DNA from: an uncultured Prevotella sp.
GTDB lineage: Bacteria; Bacteroidota; Bacteroidia; Bacteroidales; Bacteroidaceae
DNA length: 45,210 nucleotides
Reading direction: 5' to 3'
NCBI GenBank assembly: GCA_944321645.1
Contig: CALUMB010000012.1
Coordinates: forward strand, 1 to 45,210
Each line of letters opens with the position of its first letter. Position 1 is the first letter of the stretch. Below, in pieces: positions 32,955 through 41,807 of the stretch. Both the position numbers and the translations under genes were made by a program. The notes below the pieces were generated by a model. It did not search any database and was not told where the DNA came from. It worked only from the letters and a program-made list of their open reading frames with translations.

Positions 32955-32996
32955 AAGGCGGTGCACACGCACCAAAAAACGCTGGCACCGCGCCTT
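32955..32996. terminator. Hairpin between convergent kinase and GH42 genes
   Basis: AAGGCGGTGC (32955-32964) pairs with GCACCGCGCCTT (32985-32996) with a 2-base bulge and a 20-base loop. Located between two convergent stops; no T-run. Confidence 0.5.
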
Positions 32997-32998
32997 CG

Positions 32999-35077
32999 CT
33001 ACCTAACTTTGAACACGAGCACGCCGGCGGTGGGCAGTTCCTCGGAGCCTATGAGCACACGGCTGCCCTCGGGCAGCGGGAAGCGGTAGGGGCGGTCAGA
33101 GTAGTTGAGCACAATGCCGAAGCCGTTGCGGTATTCGAGCGTCACGCCGTATGGAAGGTTCATCACGCCGATGCCGAGGCGGGCGTAAAGCTTGTCGAGC
33201 ACGCGGCGTTCGAGGCGGCCATCGTCGGTAGACACGCCAATGTAAGTTACCGTTCCCTTGCCGAGGCGGCGGAAGGTGACGGCGGCCTTGCCCGCATAGA
33301 ACTCGTCCTTATACGTGGCCCACACCTCGCAGCCGTCGCCCGGGGTGAGCACGTCGGCCCACGCCGTCCACTCATGGTCTGCCCCGTCCATGCCCACAAG
33401 GCCGGGCGAGCCGGGCAGCAGCAGGTCATAGAAGTCTATCTTGTCGCCCGTGAGCGGCTCTATCGCCGAGCCGAACGGCCTTTCGGGGAAGCGGCCGCAG
33501 CGGTCTTTGATGGCCGTGCGGCAAGTGAGCACGAGGTTTCCGCCCTGCTCCACATAGCTGCGCCAGCGTGCTATGAGCGCACTGTCGGCCAGCTCGTATG
33601 CCGGGGCTATCACCACGGGGTAGCCGTCGAGCGGCTTGTCCTCGCCAACCACGTCGACGGGTGCGCCGAACGCCTTCAACGCGCGGTAGTAATGGCCGAG
33701 GTGGCGGAACGTGTTCCACTCCTTGTTCTGTTTCTGGCGGTCCATGCTCCAGTAGTTCTCCGGGTTCCAGAGTATGGCCGTGCGGCGGCTGAGGTAGTCG
33801 GCGGGCTTGTCATTGAGCGGCCCGGCTTCCTTGCGCAACGCCCTTATCTCGCCCATGAACTGCTCATACTCGCGTCCGCCGGGGGTGAGAGTCGTGCCGT
33901 CGGTTCCTACAATGCCGTAGTGGTACTGCTCCATGCCGAAGAGCGGCTGGCGGTAGCGGTAGGTGCAGATGAAGTCGGAGCCACCGGCAAACACGCTCCA
34001 GAGCCACAGGCGCACGGCCCCGGGCAGCGGCTGCGGGTTCACCGCGCCCCAGTTTACCTGGCCCGGCTGCAGCTCCATCACGCCATACGTGCCGCTCACG
34101 GGGCGGAAGAAGTCGTTGGCAAGGGCTATGCGCAGCGGGTTGCCCACGCGGTAGCCGCGCCGGCCTATGCCCTCGTTGTCGCCGTAGACCATGTAGCGCG
34201 TGTAGCTAACGAAGTCGAGCGACTTGCTGCCACCGATAATCCCGCGGTCGTAGTCGGGAATGTAGTTTGTGGTGACCCACTGGCCTTTCGCATATTTCTT
34301 TATCAGTCGGCACTGCTCGTCCATGAAGTCGTTGGTCTGCTTGGCGGCGTAGCGGCGGTAGTCGAGTATCTGGTGGGGGTTCATAAACTGCTGGCGCGTC
34401 TTCGGGAGCGTTATCTCGTCGAACGACGAATACACCTCGCTCCAGAACGAAGTTCCCCACGCGCTGTTCAGCCGGGCTATGTCGCCATACTTCTGGCGCA
34501 GGAAGTCGCGGAAGCCCTGCTCGGCGGCGGTGTTGTAGTCGTACTGCACATTAGGCTCGTTGTCAAGCTGCCACCCCACAATGCGCTTGTCGCCGCCGTA
34601 GTGCCTGGCCAACGCCTCTATCATGCGGGCGGCGAGGCGACGGTAGAGCGGCGACGAGAACGAGGCGTGCTGCCGCGCCCCATGGTCGAGCACGGTGCCG
34701 TCTTCCTCCTTCACGAGTATTTCGGGATACTTGCGGCTAAGCCACACGGGCGGAGTGGCCGTGGATGTACACATAACCACCTTCAGGTCGTACTTAGCCG
34801 CGAGGGCCACGGCGCGGTCGAGCCATGCAAAATCGAACACGCCTTCCTGCGGTTCTATCTGCGCCCAGGCAAATTCGCCAAAGTGGGTGAACTCAAAGCC
34901 CAGCTCGTGCATACGCTTCAAGTCGCGCTCCCACTGGCTTTCGTTCCAGTGTTCGGGGTAATAATAAGCCCCGGTGAGCGTCAGGTCGCCCTCGTCAAAC
35001 CACTGCTGCTTGGCCTCAAGACAACCCAACGAAAGGGCGCAGCCCACCATGGCGGCAATCAATCGTTTGTTCATCAT
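32999..35077 (-). CDS. Secreted GH42 beta-galactosidase
   Basis: 692 residues with a signal peptide (LIAAMVGCALSLGCLEA). GH42 TIM barrel opening with GAYYYPEHWNESQWERDL; acid/base Glu174 in QLDNEPN and nucleophile Glu335 in GVMELQPG; then the middle domain with GYPVVIAPAYELAD and a small C-terminal beta domain. GH42 enzymes hydrolyse terminal beta-galactosides, in gut Bacteroidales often on galactan or arabinogalactan side chains. An exported form suits action in the periplasm on imported oligosaccharides. It could cooperate with the pectin-degrading genes at 36-39.5 kb, although it lies on the other strand and is separated by the toxin-antitoxin pair. Confidence 0.95.
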   Translation of the reverse strand: MMNKRLIAAMVGCALSLGCLEAKQQWFDEGDLTLTGAYYYPEHWNESQWERDLKRMHELGFEFTHFGEFAWAQIEPQEGVFDFAWLDRAVALAAKYDLKVVMCTSTATPPVWLSRKYPEILVKEEDGTVLDHGARQHASFSSPLYRRLAARMIEALARHYGGDKRIVGWQLDNEPNVQYDYNTAAEQGFRDFLRQKYGDIARLNSAWGTSFWSEVYSSFDEITLPKTRQQFMNPHQILDYRRYAAKQTNDFMDEQCRLIKKYAKGQWVTTNYIPDYDRGIIGGSKSLDFVSYTRYMVYGDNEGIGRRGYRVGNPLRIALANDFFRPVSGTYGVMELQPGQVNWGAVNPQPLPGAVRLWLWSVFAGGSDFICTYRYRQPLFGMEQYHYGIVGTDGTTLTPGGREYEQFMGEIRALRKEAGPLNDKPADYLSRRTAILWNPENYWSMDRQKQNKEWNTFRHLGHYYRALKAFGAPVDVVGEDKPLDGYPVVIAPAYELADSALIARWRSYVEQGGNLVLTCRTAIKDRCGRFPERPFGSAIEPLTGDKIDFYDLLLPGSPGLVGMDGADHEWTAWADVLTPGDGCEVWATYKDEFYAGKAAVTFRRLGKGTVTYIGVSTDDGRLERRVLDKLYARLGIGVMNLPYGVTLEYRNGFGIVLNYSDRPYRFPLPEGSRVLIGSEELPTAGVLVFKVR

Positions 35078-35106
35078 AATATGTTTTTAGTTGTTCAGTA
35101 TTGCTG

Positions 35107-35138
35107 CAAAGCTAAGAATAAAATCCCCAAGCACCCAA
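35107..35138 (-). promoter_or_regulatory. Bacteroidetes-type promoter of the GH42 gene
   Basis: On the minus strand TTG (35138-35136), 21-base spacer, TAGCTTTG (35114-35107), 30 bases upstream of the start. Confidence 0.65.
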
Positions 35139-35209
35139 CAGACGCTCCACGTTAACTTTTTTTATGGGCCGTAGGGCGCGGCAAGACACAACAATAAAAG
35201 TAAAAACAC

Positions 35210-35217
35210 TATCTTTG
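35210..35217 (+). promoter_or_regulatory. -7 box of the toxin-antitoxin pair
   Basis: TATCTTTG followed by CA; no -33 partner at the expected distance. It implies an AT-rich leader of about 130 bases before the antitoxin start. Confidence 0.5.
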
Positions 35218-35357
35218 CAGAAAGAAAAGTGCTCTTGGGAAAACAAAAGCGGACTTTATTTCAGCCCGCCTGCAACGCATCTGCAACCGAAGGCCACACA
35301 AAAAACAAAAAAGGCCACACACTTCTTTCAATCCAAAACTATTGCAACATTGAACAA

Positions 35358-35525
35358 ATGGAAAACAAAAAGACAAAAGAAGAAAAGAGAAAAGACTGGC
35401 AAGAGTTCGTTGCCAAGCTAAAAGCCCTTCCACCCGAAAAGCTTTCAAAGGCTGCAAAATGGGTGTTAGAGAACGAAGGGAACAGCGAGAATGTTTATTA
35501 TGACATGAAAGCCGTGATGAAATGA
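35358..35525 (+). CDS. Small antitoxin-like protein of a VapBC-type pair
   Basis: 55 residues from the ATG at 35358 (MENKKTKEEKRKDWQEFV); an upstream in-frame start at 35229 is less likely. Lys/Glu-rich and helical, ending YYDMKAVMK. No clear ribbon-helix-helix or AbrB fold can be recognised, so the antitoxin role rests on position: its stop overlaps the PIN-toxin start (ATGA). The region is much more AT-rich than its surroundings, which points to recent acquisition. Confidence 0.7.
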   Translation: MENKKTKEEKRKDWQEFVAKLKALPPEKLSKAAKWVLENEGNSENVYYDMKAVMK

Positions 35526-35923
35526 GGCTTTTCTTGGATACCAACATTCTCGTGTTTTTCCTTTACGACAAAGACGAATTGTGCGCAGATGTCAAAGAAA
35601 GCCTGTTCGACTATTCAAATGTATTGTCCACAAGCACCATTTGCGTACAAGAACTCGTGCATTTATGCCAAATCGGCAAAATCGCGCAAGACTGTAAATT
35701 CGTGTTGCATGAGTTAAGGGAAATCGGCATCAGCATTGAACAAGTCACAGAAAAGCACCTTTCCGAGTTTGCAGCCCTGCCCCTATTTGACGACCACCGC
35801 GACCCCAACGACCGCATGATTATCGCGCAAGCCATCTCCGATCGTGTAAACCTTGTCAGTTCGGATAGGAAGTTCGCCAGGTATGAGCGATATGGACTTA
35901 AATTCATATTCAACAAAAGGTGA
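35522..35923 (+). CDS. PIN-domain toxin (VapC-like ribonuclease)
   Basis: 133 residues. PIN-domain acidic residues are in place: Asp6 in RLFLDTNIL, Glu in TICVQELVHL, Asp in HRDPNDRMI and Asp in NLVSSDRKF, which coordinate Mg2+ for RNA cleavage. VapC toxins cut tRNA or rRNA unless bound by the cognate antitoxin; here that would be the 55-residue product of the overlapping upstream gene. AT-rich and atypical for the window. It sits between the GH42 gene and the pectin genes, perhaps as a passenger or stabiliser of a mobile segment. Confidence 0.9.
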   Translation: MRLFLDTNILVFFLYDKDELCADVKESLFDYSNVLSTSTICVQELVHLCQIGKIAQDCKFVLHELREIGISIEQVTEKHLSEFAALPLFDDHRDPNDRMIIAQAISDRVNLVSSDRKFARYERYGLKFIFNKR

Positions 35924-36033
35924 AAGGTCGGCTTTAGGGATTTGCATAATGCAAGTTTAACTCAGAAAGCTGCTTTTCTTTTCCTTCCTTCATAAAGTAG
36001 CAAACTAACCATAACAAACCTATACATTCAAGC

Positions 36034-36660
36034 ATGAAAACGATACAGACGGCCATGGCCTGGCTCGCGCTTTGCTGCGCCACGCACGCCTTTGGGCAAA
36101 CGCCTGCGGCCTACTCCATGCCCGACGGGCGCGGCACGCTGTTCCTCGGAGTGGCCGGGAGCGACGGCGGAAGATGGATAACGCCTGCCGGTGGAAAAGC
36201 ATTAGACGGCAAGATGGCCGTGCGCAGCGTTCAGTTCGACGGCTCGAGGGGCTTCGCCGTGGAAGTAACCAACCTGTCGCTGCCTGACAGCACCCAGCTC
36301 GTATGGGTGATAGGCGGGTTCGACGCCAAGCACGCCGAGCCAACGATTAGGCCGGAACACTGCAAGGACAACGTGTTCAGCGTTGAAGGCAGCCAAGTGG
36401 CGGTCTACCATGGCGAGGTGATGCGACTGCGCTTCACCAAGGCCACCATCCCAAGCGGCTCCGACGTGCGCCTGTGCGACGGCAGGCAACTCGGCACCCC
36501 GGCAACCACGCTCGCCTCCGGCAAGCAGACCGACGCGCCCGTGCTCGCCGGCTCTGTCACCATCCGGCGCGGCGAGCCTGCCTACATCAGCATCGGCAAC
36601 CCGCGCGGCACCGACATAAGATACGCAGACCTGCCACTTCTTTTTGACAAAAAGGACTAA
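36034..36660 (+). CDS. Secreted protein, possible DUF4450 fragment
   Basis: 208 residues with a signal peptide (AWLALCCATHAFGQ). The segment IRPEHCKDNVFSVEGSQVAV and the following RLRFTKATIPSGSDVRLCDG remind me of the start of DUF4450 proteins, large accessory proteins in Bacteroidetes pectin loci. Here only about 200 residues exist and the gene ends cleanly at 36660, two bases before the GH28 start, so it is either a stand-alone domain or a truncated relative. No catalytic residues can be named. Cotranscription with GH28 and GH105 suggests a carbohydrate-related role. Confidence 0.65.
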   Translation: MKTIQTAMAWLALCCATHAFGQTPAAYSMPDGRGTLFLGVAGSDGGRWITPAGGKALDGKMAVRSVQFDGSRGFAVEVTNLSLPDSTQLVWVIGGFDAKHAEPTIRPEHCKDNVFSVEGSQVAVYHGEVMRLRFTKATIPSGSDVRLCDGRQLGTPATTLASGKQTDAPVLAGSVTIRRGEPAYISIGNPRGTDIRYADLPLLFDKKD

Positions 36661-36662
36661 CA

Positions 36663-38120
36663 ATGAAAACGCTCATAGCAACACTCACCATGGCCTTGGC
36701 CCTGGCCTTTCCCGCCACACTCGCAGCCGACATTTACAACGTGAAAGACTTCGGGGCCACAGGCGACGGCAAGCACATCGACTCCGAGGCCATAAACAAC
36801 GCCATAAAGGCCGCCGCTGCCAACGGGGGAGGCACGGTTTACATTCCGGCCGGCACTTACGCCTGCTACTCCATACGCCTTGCAAGCCGCATACACCTGC
36901 TGCTCGAACAGGGGGCCACCATCGTGGCGGAGTTTCCCACCGACAGCACCGGCTACGACCCGGCGGAACCTAACCCGCACAACCGCTACCAGGACTTCGG
37001 CCACAGCCACTGGCAGAACTCGCTGATGTGGGGCATCGGGCTCGAGGACGTGACCATCAGCGGCCCAGGCACCATCCACGGCAAGGGGCTGACGCGCGAA
37101 GGCAGCCGCCGCCCCGGCGTGGGCAACAAGGCCATAAGCCTCAAGGAGTGCCGCAACGTGACGCTGCGCGACCTCACCATGATTCAGTGCGGACACTTCG
37201 CACTGCTGGCCACGGGCGTGGACAACCTGACGATAGACAACCTGAAGGTGGACACCAACCGCGACGGCTTCGACATAGACTGCTGCAAGAACGTGCGCAT
37301 CACATCGTGCAGCGTCAACGCGCCGTGGGACGACGCCATTGTGCTCAAGGCATCCTACGCCCTCGGCCGCTTCAAGGACACGGAGAACGTCACCATATCC
37401 AACTGCTTCGTGAGCGGCTACGACCGCTACACCATGGCCGACGCCTCGTGGCAGCTTTACGAGCCGCAGGCCCCCGACCACGGCGGGCGCACAGGGCGCA
37501 TAAAGATCGGCACGGAGTCGAGCGGCGGCTTCAAGAACATAGCCATCAGCAACTGCGTGTTCGAGCACTGCCGCGGCCTGGCCATCGAGAGCGTCGACGG
37601 CGGACAGGTGGAAGACGTGGTGGTGAGCAACATCACCATGCGCCACATAGTGAACGCCGCCATATTCCTGCGCCTCGGCTCGCGTATGCGCAGCCCGGAG
37701 GGAACGCCCGTGGGCAGCATGAGGCGCATACGGATAAGCCACGTCAACGCCTACGACGTGGACTCGCGCTACTCGTCGATAATCAGCGGAGTGCCGGGCC
37801 ACTGCATCGAGGACGTGACGCTGAGCGACATCAACGTCTACCACAGGGGCGGGCTTAGGCCCGAAGATGCCGCCAACCCCGTACCGGAAGCCGAGAGGGA
37901 GTACCCGGAGCCGTGGATGTTCGGCACGGTTCCCGCCAAGGGATTCTACGTGCGCCACGCCCGCGACATAAAGTTCGACAACGTGAACTTCCGCTTCGCG
38001 CAGCCCGACAGCCGCCCGCTGTTCGTCACCGACGACGCCGAGGGGCTGCGCTTCCGCGACATCTTCGCCGACGGGGAGCCGGCAAACTACAGCAACATCA
38101 CAAAAACCTCAAACAACTGA
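36663..38120 (+). CDS. GH28 polygalacturonase-family glycoside hydrolase
   Basis: 485 residues with a signal peptide (LTMALALAFPATLAADI). Right-handed parallel beta-helix; N-terminal YNVKDFGATGDGKHIDSEAI is typical of GH28. Catalytic region: DTNRDGFDID (Asn199-Asp201) and APWDDAIVLKA (Asp223, Asp224), then GRIKIGTESSGGF. The canonical GHG motif of endo-polygalacturonases is not seen; the pattern is that of the exo- or rhamnogalacturonan-type Bacteroidetes GH28 group. Acts on galacturonic-acid-containing pectin backbones, likely in the periplasm. GH105 follows after 4 bases. Confidence 0.92.
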   Translation: MKTLIATLTMALALAFPATLAADIYNVKDFGATGDGKHIDSEAINNAIKAAAANGGGTVYIPAGTYACYSIRLASRIHLLLEQGATIVAEFPTDSTGYDPAEPNPHNRYQDFGHSHWQNSLMWGIGLEDVTISGPGTIHGKGLTREGSRRPGVGNKAISLKECRNVTLRDLTMIQCGHFALLATGVDNLTIDNLKVDTNRDGFDIDCCKNVRITSCSVNAPWDDAIVLKASYALGRFKDTENVTISNCFVSGYDRYTMADASWQLYEPQAPDHGGRTGRIKIGTESSGGFKNIAISNCVFEHCRGLAIESVDGGQVEDVVVSNITMRHIVNAAIFLRLGSRMRSPEGTPVGSMRRIRISHVNAYDVDSRYSSIISGVPGHCIEDVTLSDINVYHRGGLRPEDAANPVPEAEREYPEPWMFGTVPAKGFYVRHARDIKFDNVNFRFAQPDSRPLFVTDDAEGLRFRDIFADGEPANYSNITKTSNN

Positions 38121-38124
38121 AACA

Positions 38125-39531
38125 ATGAAGACCCACAGACTGCTGCCAATCGCAGCCACGGCCGCACTCGCCTGCATGGCCGCCAACGCCCCGGCGCAAG
38201 ACAAGACGCCTACGGCCAACGACTCAAACACGCCGCTCCACCTGCTGAAACCGGCCTACCGAACGGGCTACGGGGTGGCAGATGCCGCCGACGTGAAGCG
38301 CGTCATAGACCGCGTGCTCGGCTACATTTCCCAAAACACGCCGGCCTACGTGGTTGACAGCCGCACGGGAAAGCCCGTTGACGACCTCGACAAGATCGAC
38401 TCCCACTCGAGGCTGGCGCAGGGCGCGTTCAGGCTCACAAGCTATGAGTGGGGAGTTACCTACTCGGCAGTGCAGGCCGCCTACCACGCCACGGGCGACA
38501 AGGCATACCGCGACTACGCCTACGACCGCATGGGGCTGCTCGCCAAGGCCGCGCCACGGTTCAAGGCTGCCGCCAAGGGCGGCGCGGTGGCCGACCGGCT
38601 GATGCGCCGTGTGCTGGACCCTGGCTCGCTCGACGACTGCGGGGCCATCTGCTCGGCAATGATAAAGGCGCGGCTCGACGGTGCCGACCTGCCGCTCGAC
38701 AGCCTGATAGCCAACTACTTCAACTTCATAGCCAACAAGGAGCACCGCCTGGCCGACGGCACTTTTGCCCGGTTGCGGCCTTACAGGAACAGCGTGTGGC
38801 TCGACGATATGTTCATGGGCATACCTGCCGTGGCCTTCATGGGCCGCTACGACAAGGCCAACTCTGCCGCCCATTACGACGAGGCCGTGAAGCAGGTGAG
38901 GCAGTTTGCCGACCGTATGTTTGTCAAGGAGAAAGGACTCTTCCGCCACGGGTGGGTGGAGGGCATGGCCGACCACCCCGCCTACCACTGGGGGCGGGCC
39001 AACGGCTGGGCCTTGCTAACGCTCTGCGAGGTGCTCGACGCGCTGCCCGAAAACCACGAGGGGCGCGCCGAGGTGCTCGGACTGCTGCAAGCCCACGTGC
39101 GCGGACTGGCTGCCTGCCAGGGCAAAGACGGCTTCTGGCACCAGCTGCTCGACCGCAACGACTCCTACGAAGAGACATCGGCCACGGCCATCTACGTTTA
39201 CTGCATGGCACACGCCATAAACAAGGGCTGGATAGACGCCATGACATACGGCCCCGCTGTAATGCTCGGGTGGCACGCCGTGGCCTCTGCCGTCAACGAG
39301 AGCGGCCAAGTGGAGGGCGTATGCGTGGGAACGGGCATGGGCTTCGACCCCTCGTTCTACTACTACCGCCCCGTCAACGTGTTCGCAGCCCACGGCTACG
39401 GGCCGGTTATCTGGGCCGGGGCAGAGATGATTAGCCTGCTCAAAGGCCAGCATCCCTACTCCAACGACAGCGCGGTACTTTTCTACCGCACCAAGCAAAA
39501 CACTTCGGCACCAATATTCGGCGAAAAGTAA
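38125..39531 (+). CDS. GH105 unsaturated rhamnogalacturonyl hydrolase
   Basis: 468 residues with a signal peptide (AATAALACMAANAPAQ). An (alpha/alpha)6 barrel with DPGSLDDCGAICSAM (catalytic Asp of the YteR type near 170), SVWLDDMFMGIPAVAFMG, and AYHWGRANGWALLTL (His288). GH105 removes the 4,5-unsaturated uronic acid left by pectate or rhamnogalacturonan lyases. Together with GH28 it forms a small pectin-processing operon. Neither a SusC/SusD pair nor a polysaccharide lyase is in the window. A good hairpin follows the stop. Confidence 0.95.
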   Translation: MKTHRLLPIAATAALACMAANAPAQDKTPTANDSNTPLHLLKPAYRTGYGVADAADVKRVIDRVLGYISQNTPAYVVDSRTGKPVDDLDKIDSHSRLAQGAFRLTSYEWGVTYSAVQAAYHATGDKAYRDYAYDRMGLLAKAAPRFKAAAKGGAVADRLMRRVLDPGSLDDCGAICSAMIKARLDGADLPLDSLIANYFNFIANKEHRLADGTFARLRPYRNSVWLDDMFMGIPAVAFMGRYDKANSAAHYDEAVKQVRQFADRMFVKEKGLFRHGWVEGMADHPAYHWGRANGWALLTLCEVLDALPENHEGRAEVLGLLQAHVRGLAACQGKDGFWHQLLDRNDSYEETSATAIYVYCMAHAINKGWIDAMTYGPAVMLGWHAVASAVNESGQVEGVCVGTGMGFDPSFYYYRPVNVFAAHGYGPVIWAGAEMISLLKGQHPYSNDSAVLFYRTKQNTSAPIFGEK

Positions 39532-39579
39532 CGGCACGGCGGCACGCTGCGCCAACCGCCAATGCCGACATATAAACAA

Positions 39580-39625
39580 GGCAAGCGGGCGCGGAGGTCG
39601 ATTGCGACTTCCGCACCCGCTTGCC
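39580..39625. terminator. Bidirectional terminator between GH105 and ybjQ
   Basis: Arms 39580-39600 and 39605-39625 (GGCAAGCGGG / CCCGCTTGCC outer stem) pair over 21 positions with two mismatched or wobble positions and a 4-base loop ATTG, between convergent genes. Confidence 0.75.
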
Positions 39626-39647
39626 GTTTCCGCCGCGGGCTTGGCTG

Positions 39648-39965
39648 TCAGAGCCTCACGGCCGTTCCGCTGCACGTCACCATTATCATGGAGCCGTTCT
39701 GCCCCATGGTCTCATAGTCGATGTCGATGCCTATCACTGCGTTTGCCCCTATGCGAGCCGCCCGCTCCTCCATTTCGCGCATGGCCGTGTCCTTGGCCTC
39801 GCGGAGCACTTTCTCATAGCTGCCAGAACGCCCGCCTACGATGTCACGTATGCTCGCAAAGAAGTCCTTCACGAAATTAGCGCCTATTATCGTCTCTCCC
39901 GTAACCACCCCGAGGTACTCCATCACGGGGCGGCCTTCTATCACTGCCGTAGTACTTAAAAGCAT
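39648..39965 (-). CDS. YbjQ family protein (UPF0145)
   Basis: 105 residues, full length for the family: [31 protein letters not shown], the Gly/Ser turn GGRSGSYE, then a helix with [20 protein letters not shown] and a C-terminal strand [13 protein letters not shown]. Small pentameric cytoplasmic protein, formerly annotated as a heavy-metal-binding domain; the function is unproven. Convergent with GH105, divergent in context from nothing else; probably its own transcription unit. Confidence 0.93.
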   Translation of the reverse strand: MLLSTTAVIEGRPVMEYLGVVTGETIIGANFVKDFFASIRDIVGGRSGSYEKVLREAKDTAMREMEERAARIGANAVIGIDIDYETMGQNGSMIMVTCSGTAVRL

Positions 39966-39973
39966 TTTTTTTG

Positions 39974-40075
39974 AATTAAGAATTAAACGTTAAGAATTAA
40001 TAGAATATGCCAAAAGGGCATCATCCGCACTCCTTTCCCGTGAAGGAAAGCATCCGTCTGCACTCCTTTCTCCTT
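39974..40075. repeat. Short AT-rich and CATCCG..CACTCCTTTC direct repeats downstream of mnmA
   Basis: AATTAAGAATTAA-type repeats at 39974-40001 and two related units at 40022-40037 and 40051-40070, with a small CTTTCC/GGAAAG stem between them. It probably serves as the 3' end region of mnmA. Confidence 0.5.
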
Positions 40076-40080
40076 TCGTC

Positions 40081-41157
40081 TTATCCCCACGCTATCTCGC
40101 CCGAGCCGTAGCAGCGGTGGTGGTCTGCGTCGTAGACCACGCAGAACTGCCCCGGCGCGACGCCCTGCACCGGCTCCTCGGCGTGTACGGTATAGCAGCC
40201 GGGGGCTGTCTGCTCGAGGGTGGCCTTGTGGAACTCCGGCGTGTGGCGAATCTTGAACGTCACGCTTGCAGGCAGCTCCTTGGCGGTGAGGTAGTGGAAG
40301 TCGTGCACGGGGAAGTCGCGCCTGTAGGCTGCCGCCGGGTCGAAGCCGTGGCTCACGTAGAGCACGTTGGCGGCCACGTCCTTCTTCACGGCATACCACG
40401 GGCCGCCGCCAAAGCCCAGCCCGTGGCGCTGGCCTATGGTGTGGAACCACAGTCCGCGGTGCTGCCCTATCTTGCGGCCAGTGTCGATGTCCACCACGTC
40501 GCCCGGCTGTTCGCCGAGGTAGCGGCGCAGGTAGTCGTTGTAGTTTACCTTGCCGAGGAAGCAGATGCCCTGCGAGTCCTTGCGCCGGGCGTTCACGAGG
40601 TGCTCGCGCTCGGCTATGCGGCGCACCTCGTCCTTCATGTAGTGGCCTATGGGGAAGAGGGCCTTGCGCAGCTGCCAGTCGTATATCTGCGCGAGGAAGT
40701 CGGTCTGGTCCTTCACGGGGTCGGGGCTTGTGGTGAGCCACTTCTGCCCGCCTATGACCTCCGTCTGCGCATAGTGGCCCGTGGCTATGAGGTCGTAGTC
40801 GTGGCCGCGCTTCTCGTCGAACGCGCCAAACTTTATCAGCCTGTTGCACATCACGTCGGGGTTGGGCGTCAGCCCGGAGCGCACCTTGTCCATGGTGTAG
40901 CGCGTCACCTGGCTCCAGTACTCCCTGTGGCAGTCCACCACCTCCAGGCGGCAGCCGTAGCGGGCGGCCACGGCTGTGGCCATCTCCATGTCTTCCTCCG
41001 ACGAGCAGTCCCACTCGGACTCTTCCTCCGGTCCTATCTTTATGTAGAAGCAGTCGGGGCGGAGCCCGCGCGAGGCCAGCTCGTGCACCGCCACCGCGCT
41101 GTCAACGCCGCCGGAGAGCAGCACGGCTATCTTCTTGTCGCTTAAGTTTGTTTCCAT
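40081..41157 (-). CDS. mnmA: tRNA-specific 2-thiouridylase
   Basis: Thiolates U34 of Lys/Glu/Gln tRNAs using ATP and a sulfur relay. 358 residues from the Met at 41157 (METNLSDKKIAVLLSGGVDS); 20 extra in-frame residues upstream come from a promoter repeat. PP-loop SGGVDS (15-20), catalytic Cys104 in PNPDVMCNRLIKF and persulfide Cys199 in SQGICFLGKVN, plus the typical NPDV and GHYAQ motifs. C-terminal substrate-binding beta domain present to the end. Preceded by a -7 box inside a 66-bp-family repeat. Confidence 0.97.
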   Translation of the reverse strand: METNLSDKKIAVLLSGGVDSAVAVHELASRGLRPDCFYIKIGPEEESEWDCSSEEDMEMATAVAARYGCRLEVVDCHREYWSQVTRYTMDKVRSGLTPNPDVMCNRLIKFGAFDEKRGHDYDLIATGHYAQTEVIGGQKWLTTSPDPVKDQTDFLAQIYDWQLRKALFPIGHYMKDEVRRIAEREHLVNARRKDSQGICFLGKVNYNDYLRRYLGEQPGDVVDIDTGRKIGQHRGLWFHTIGQRHGLGFGGGPWYAVKKDVAANVLYVSHGFDPAAAYRRDFPVHDFHYLTAKELPASVTFKIRHTPEFHKATLEQTAPGCYTVHAEEPVQGVAPGQFCVVYDADHHRCYGSGEIAWG

Positions 41158-41167
41158 AATTAGTGAA

Positions 41168-41238
41168 TGTACTATGCAAGCGAGGCTACGTAAGCTTACT
41201 CGCAAATTGCCCGGCACAGCTTGCCTTATGCAAAGATA
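41168..41238 (-). repeat. 66-bp promoter-bearing repeat upstream of mnmA
   Basis: Minus strand TATCTTTG (41238-41231) followed by CATAAGGCAAGCTGTGCCGG, GCAATTTGCGAGTAAGCT and CGCTTGCAT: one unit of the family, diverged at its far end. The box faces mnmA. Confidence 0.7.
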
Positions 41239-41545
41239 CTACTTTAATTCTAAACTGCGGCGAGTTCCATGCAAAATAATCATAGGCCTGCATTAGGCGC
41301 AAAGAACGGGAAAGCCCTATGCCACACCCGCTTCAACATCTCAATCCAAGCCTATTGCCTTCAATTTGTGGAAACCGTACTGACGCAGAACGCCGTAATG
41401 ATGGCCTTCCGTGAAGATAAACTTTGCATTTCCGGCCACTGCGCAATCAACAAACTTATCAGGCCAACAGGCACATTGTGCGGCACGGCTTCCAAAAGCC
41501 GGTTAAAATATCAGCGGCAGCCACGGGATTCTCAACAAAAATCGC
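41239..41545. other. Intergenic, no gene recognised
   Basis: About 300 bases between the divergent mnmA and helicase promoters. Open frames exist but carry no recognisable protein features. No terminator, RNA gene or operator could be identified. Confidence 0.5.
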
Positions 41546-41772
41546 TACCTTTGCATAAGTCAGGCTGCACTCGGCAATCAGTAGGCAAGCCTACATTGCG
41601 CACGCTTGCACCGACTTTGCATAAGTCAGGCTGCACTCGGCAATCAGTAGGCAAGCCTACATTGCGCTCGCTTGCACCGACTTTGCATAAGTCAGGCTGC
41701 GCCCGGCAATCAGTAGGCAAGCCTACATTGCGCTCGCTTGCACCGACTTTGCATAAGTCAGGCTGCGCCCGG
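41546..41772 (+). repeat. 66-bp tandem repeat array (about 3.4 units) upstream of the helicase
   Basis: TTTGCATAAG begins at 41550, 41616, 41682 and 41748, i.e. every 66 bases; the units (with GCACTCGGCAATCAGTAGGC and GCTCGCTTGCACCGAC) are nearly identical. Only the first has a proper -7 box, TACCTTTG at 41546-41553. There are no variable spacers, so it is not a CRISPR array. Confidence 0.9.
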
Positions 41773-41807
41773 CAAGCCGAGGCGGCCACAACCAAGAAAC
41801 GAAACCA

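Noticed and set aside
41546-41772. Possible CRISPR array
   Set aside because: Whole 66-bp units repeat without variable spacers, units carry promoter boxes and no cas genes are near.
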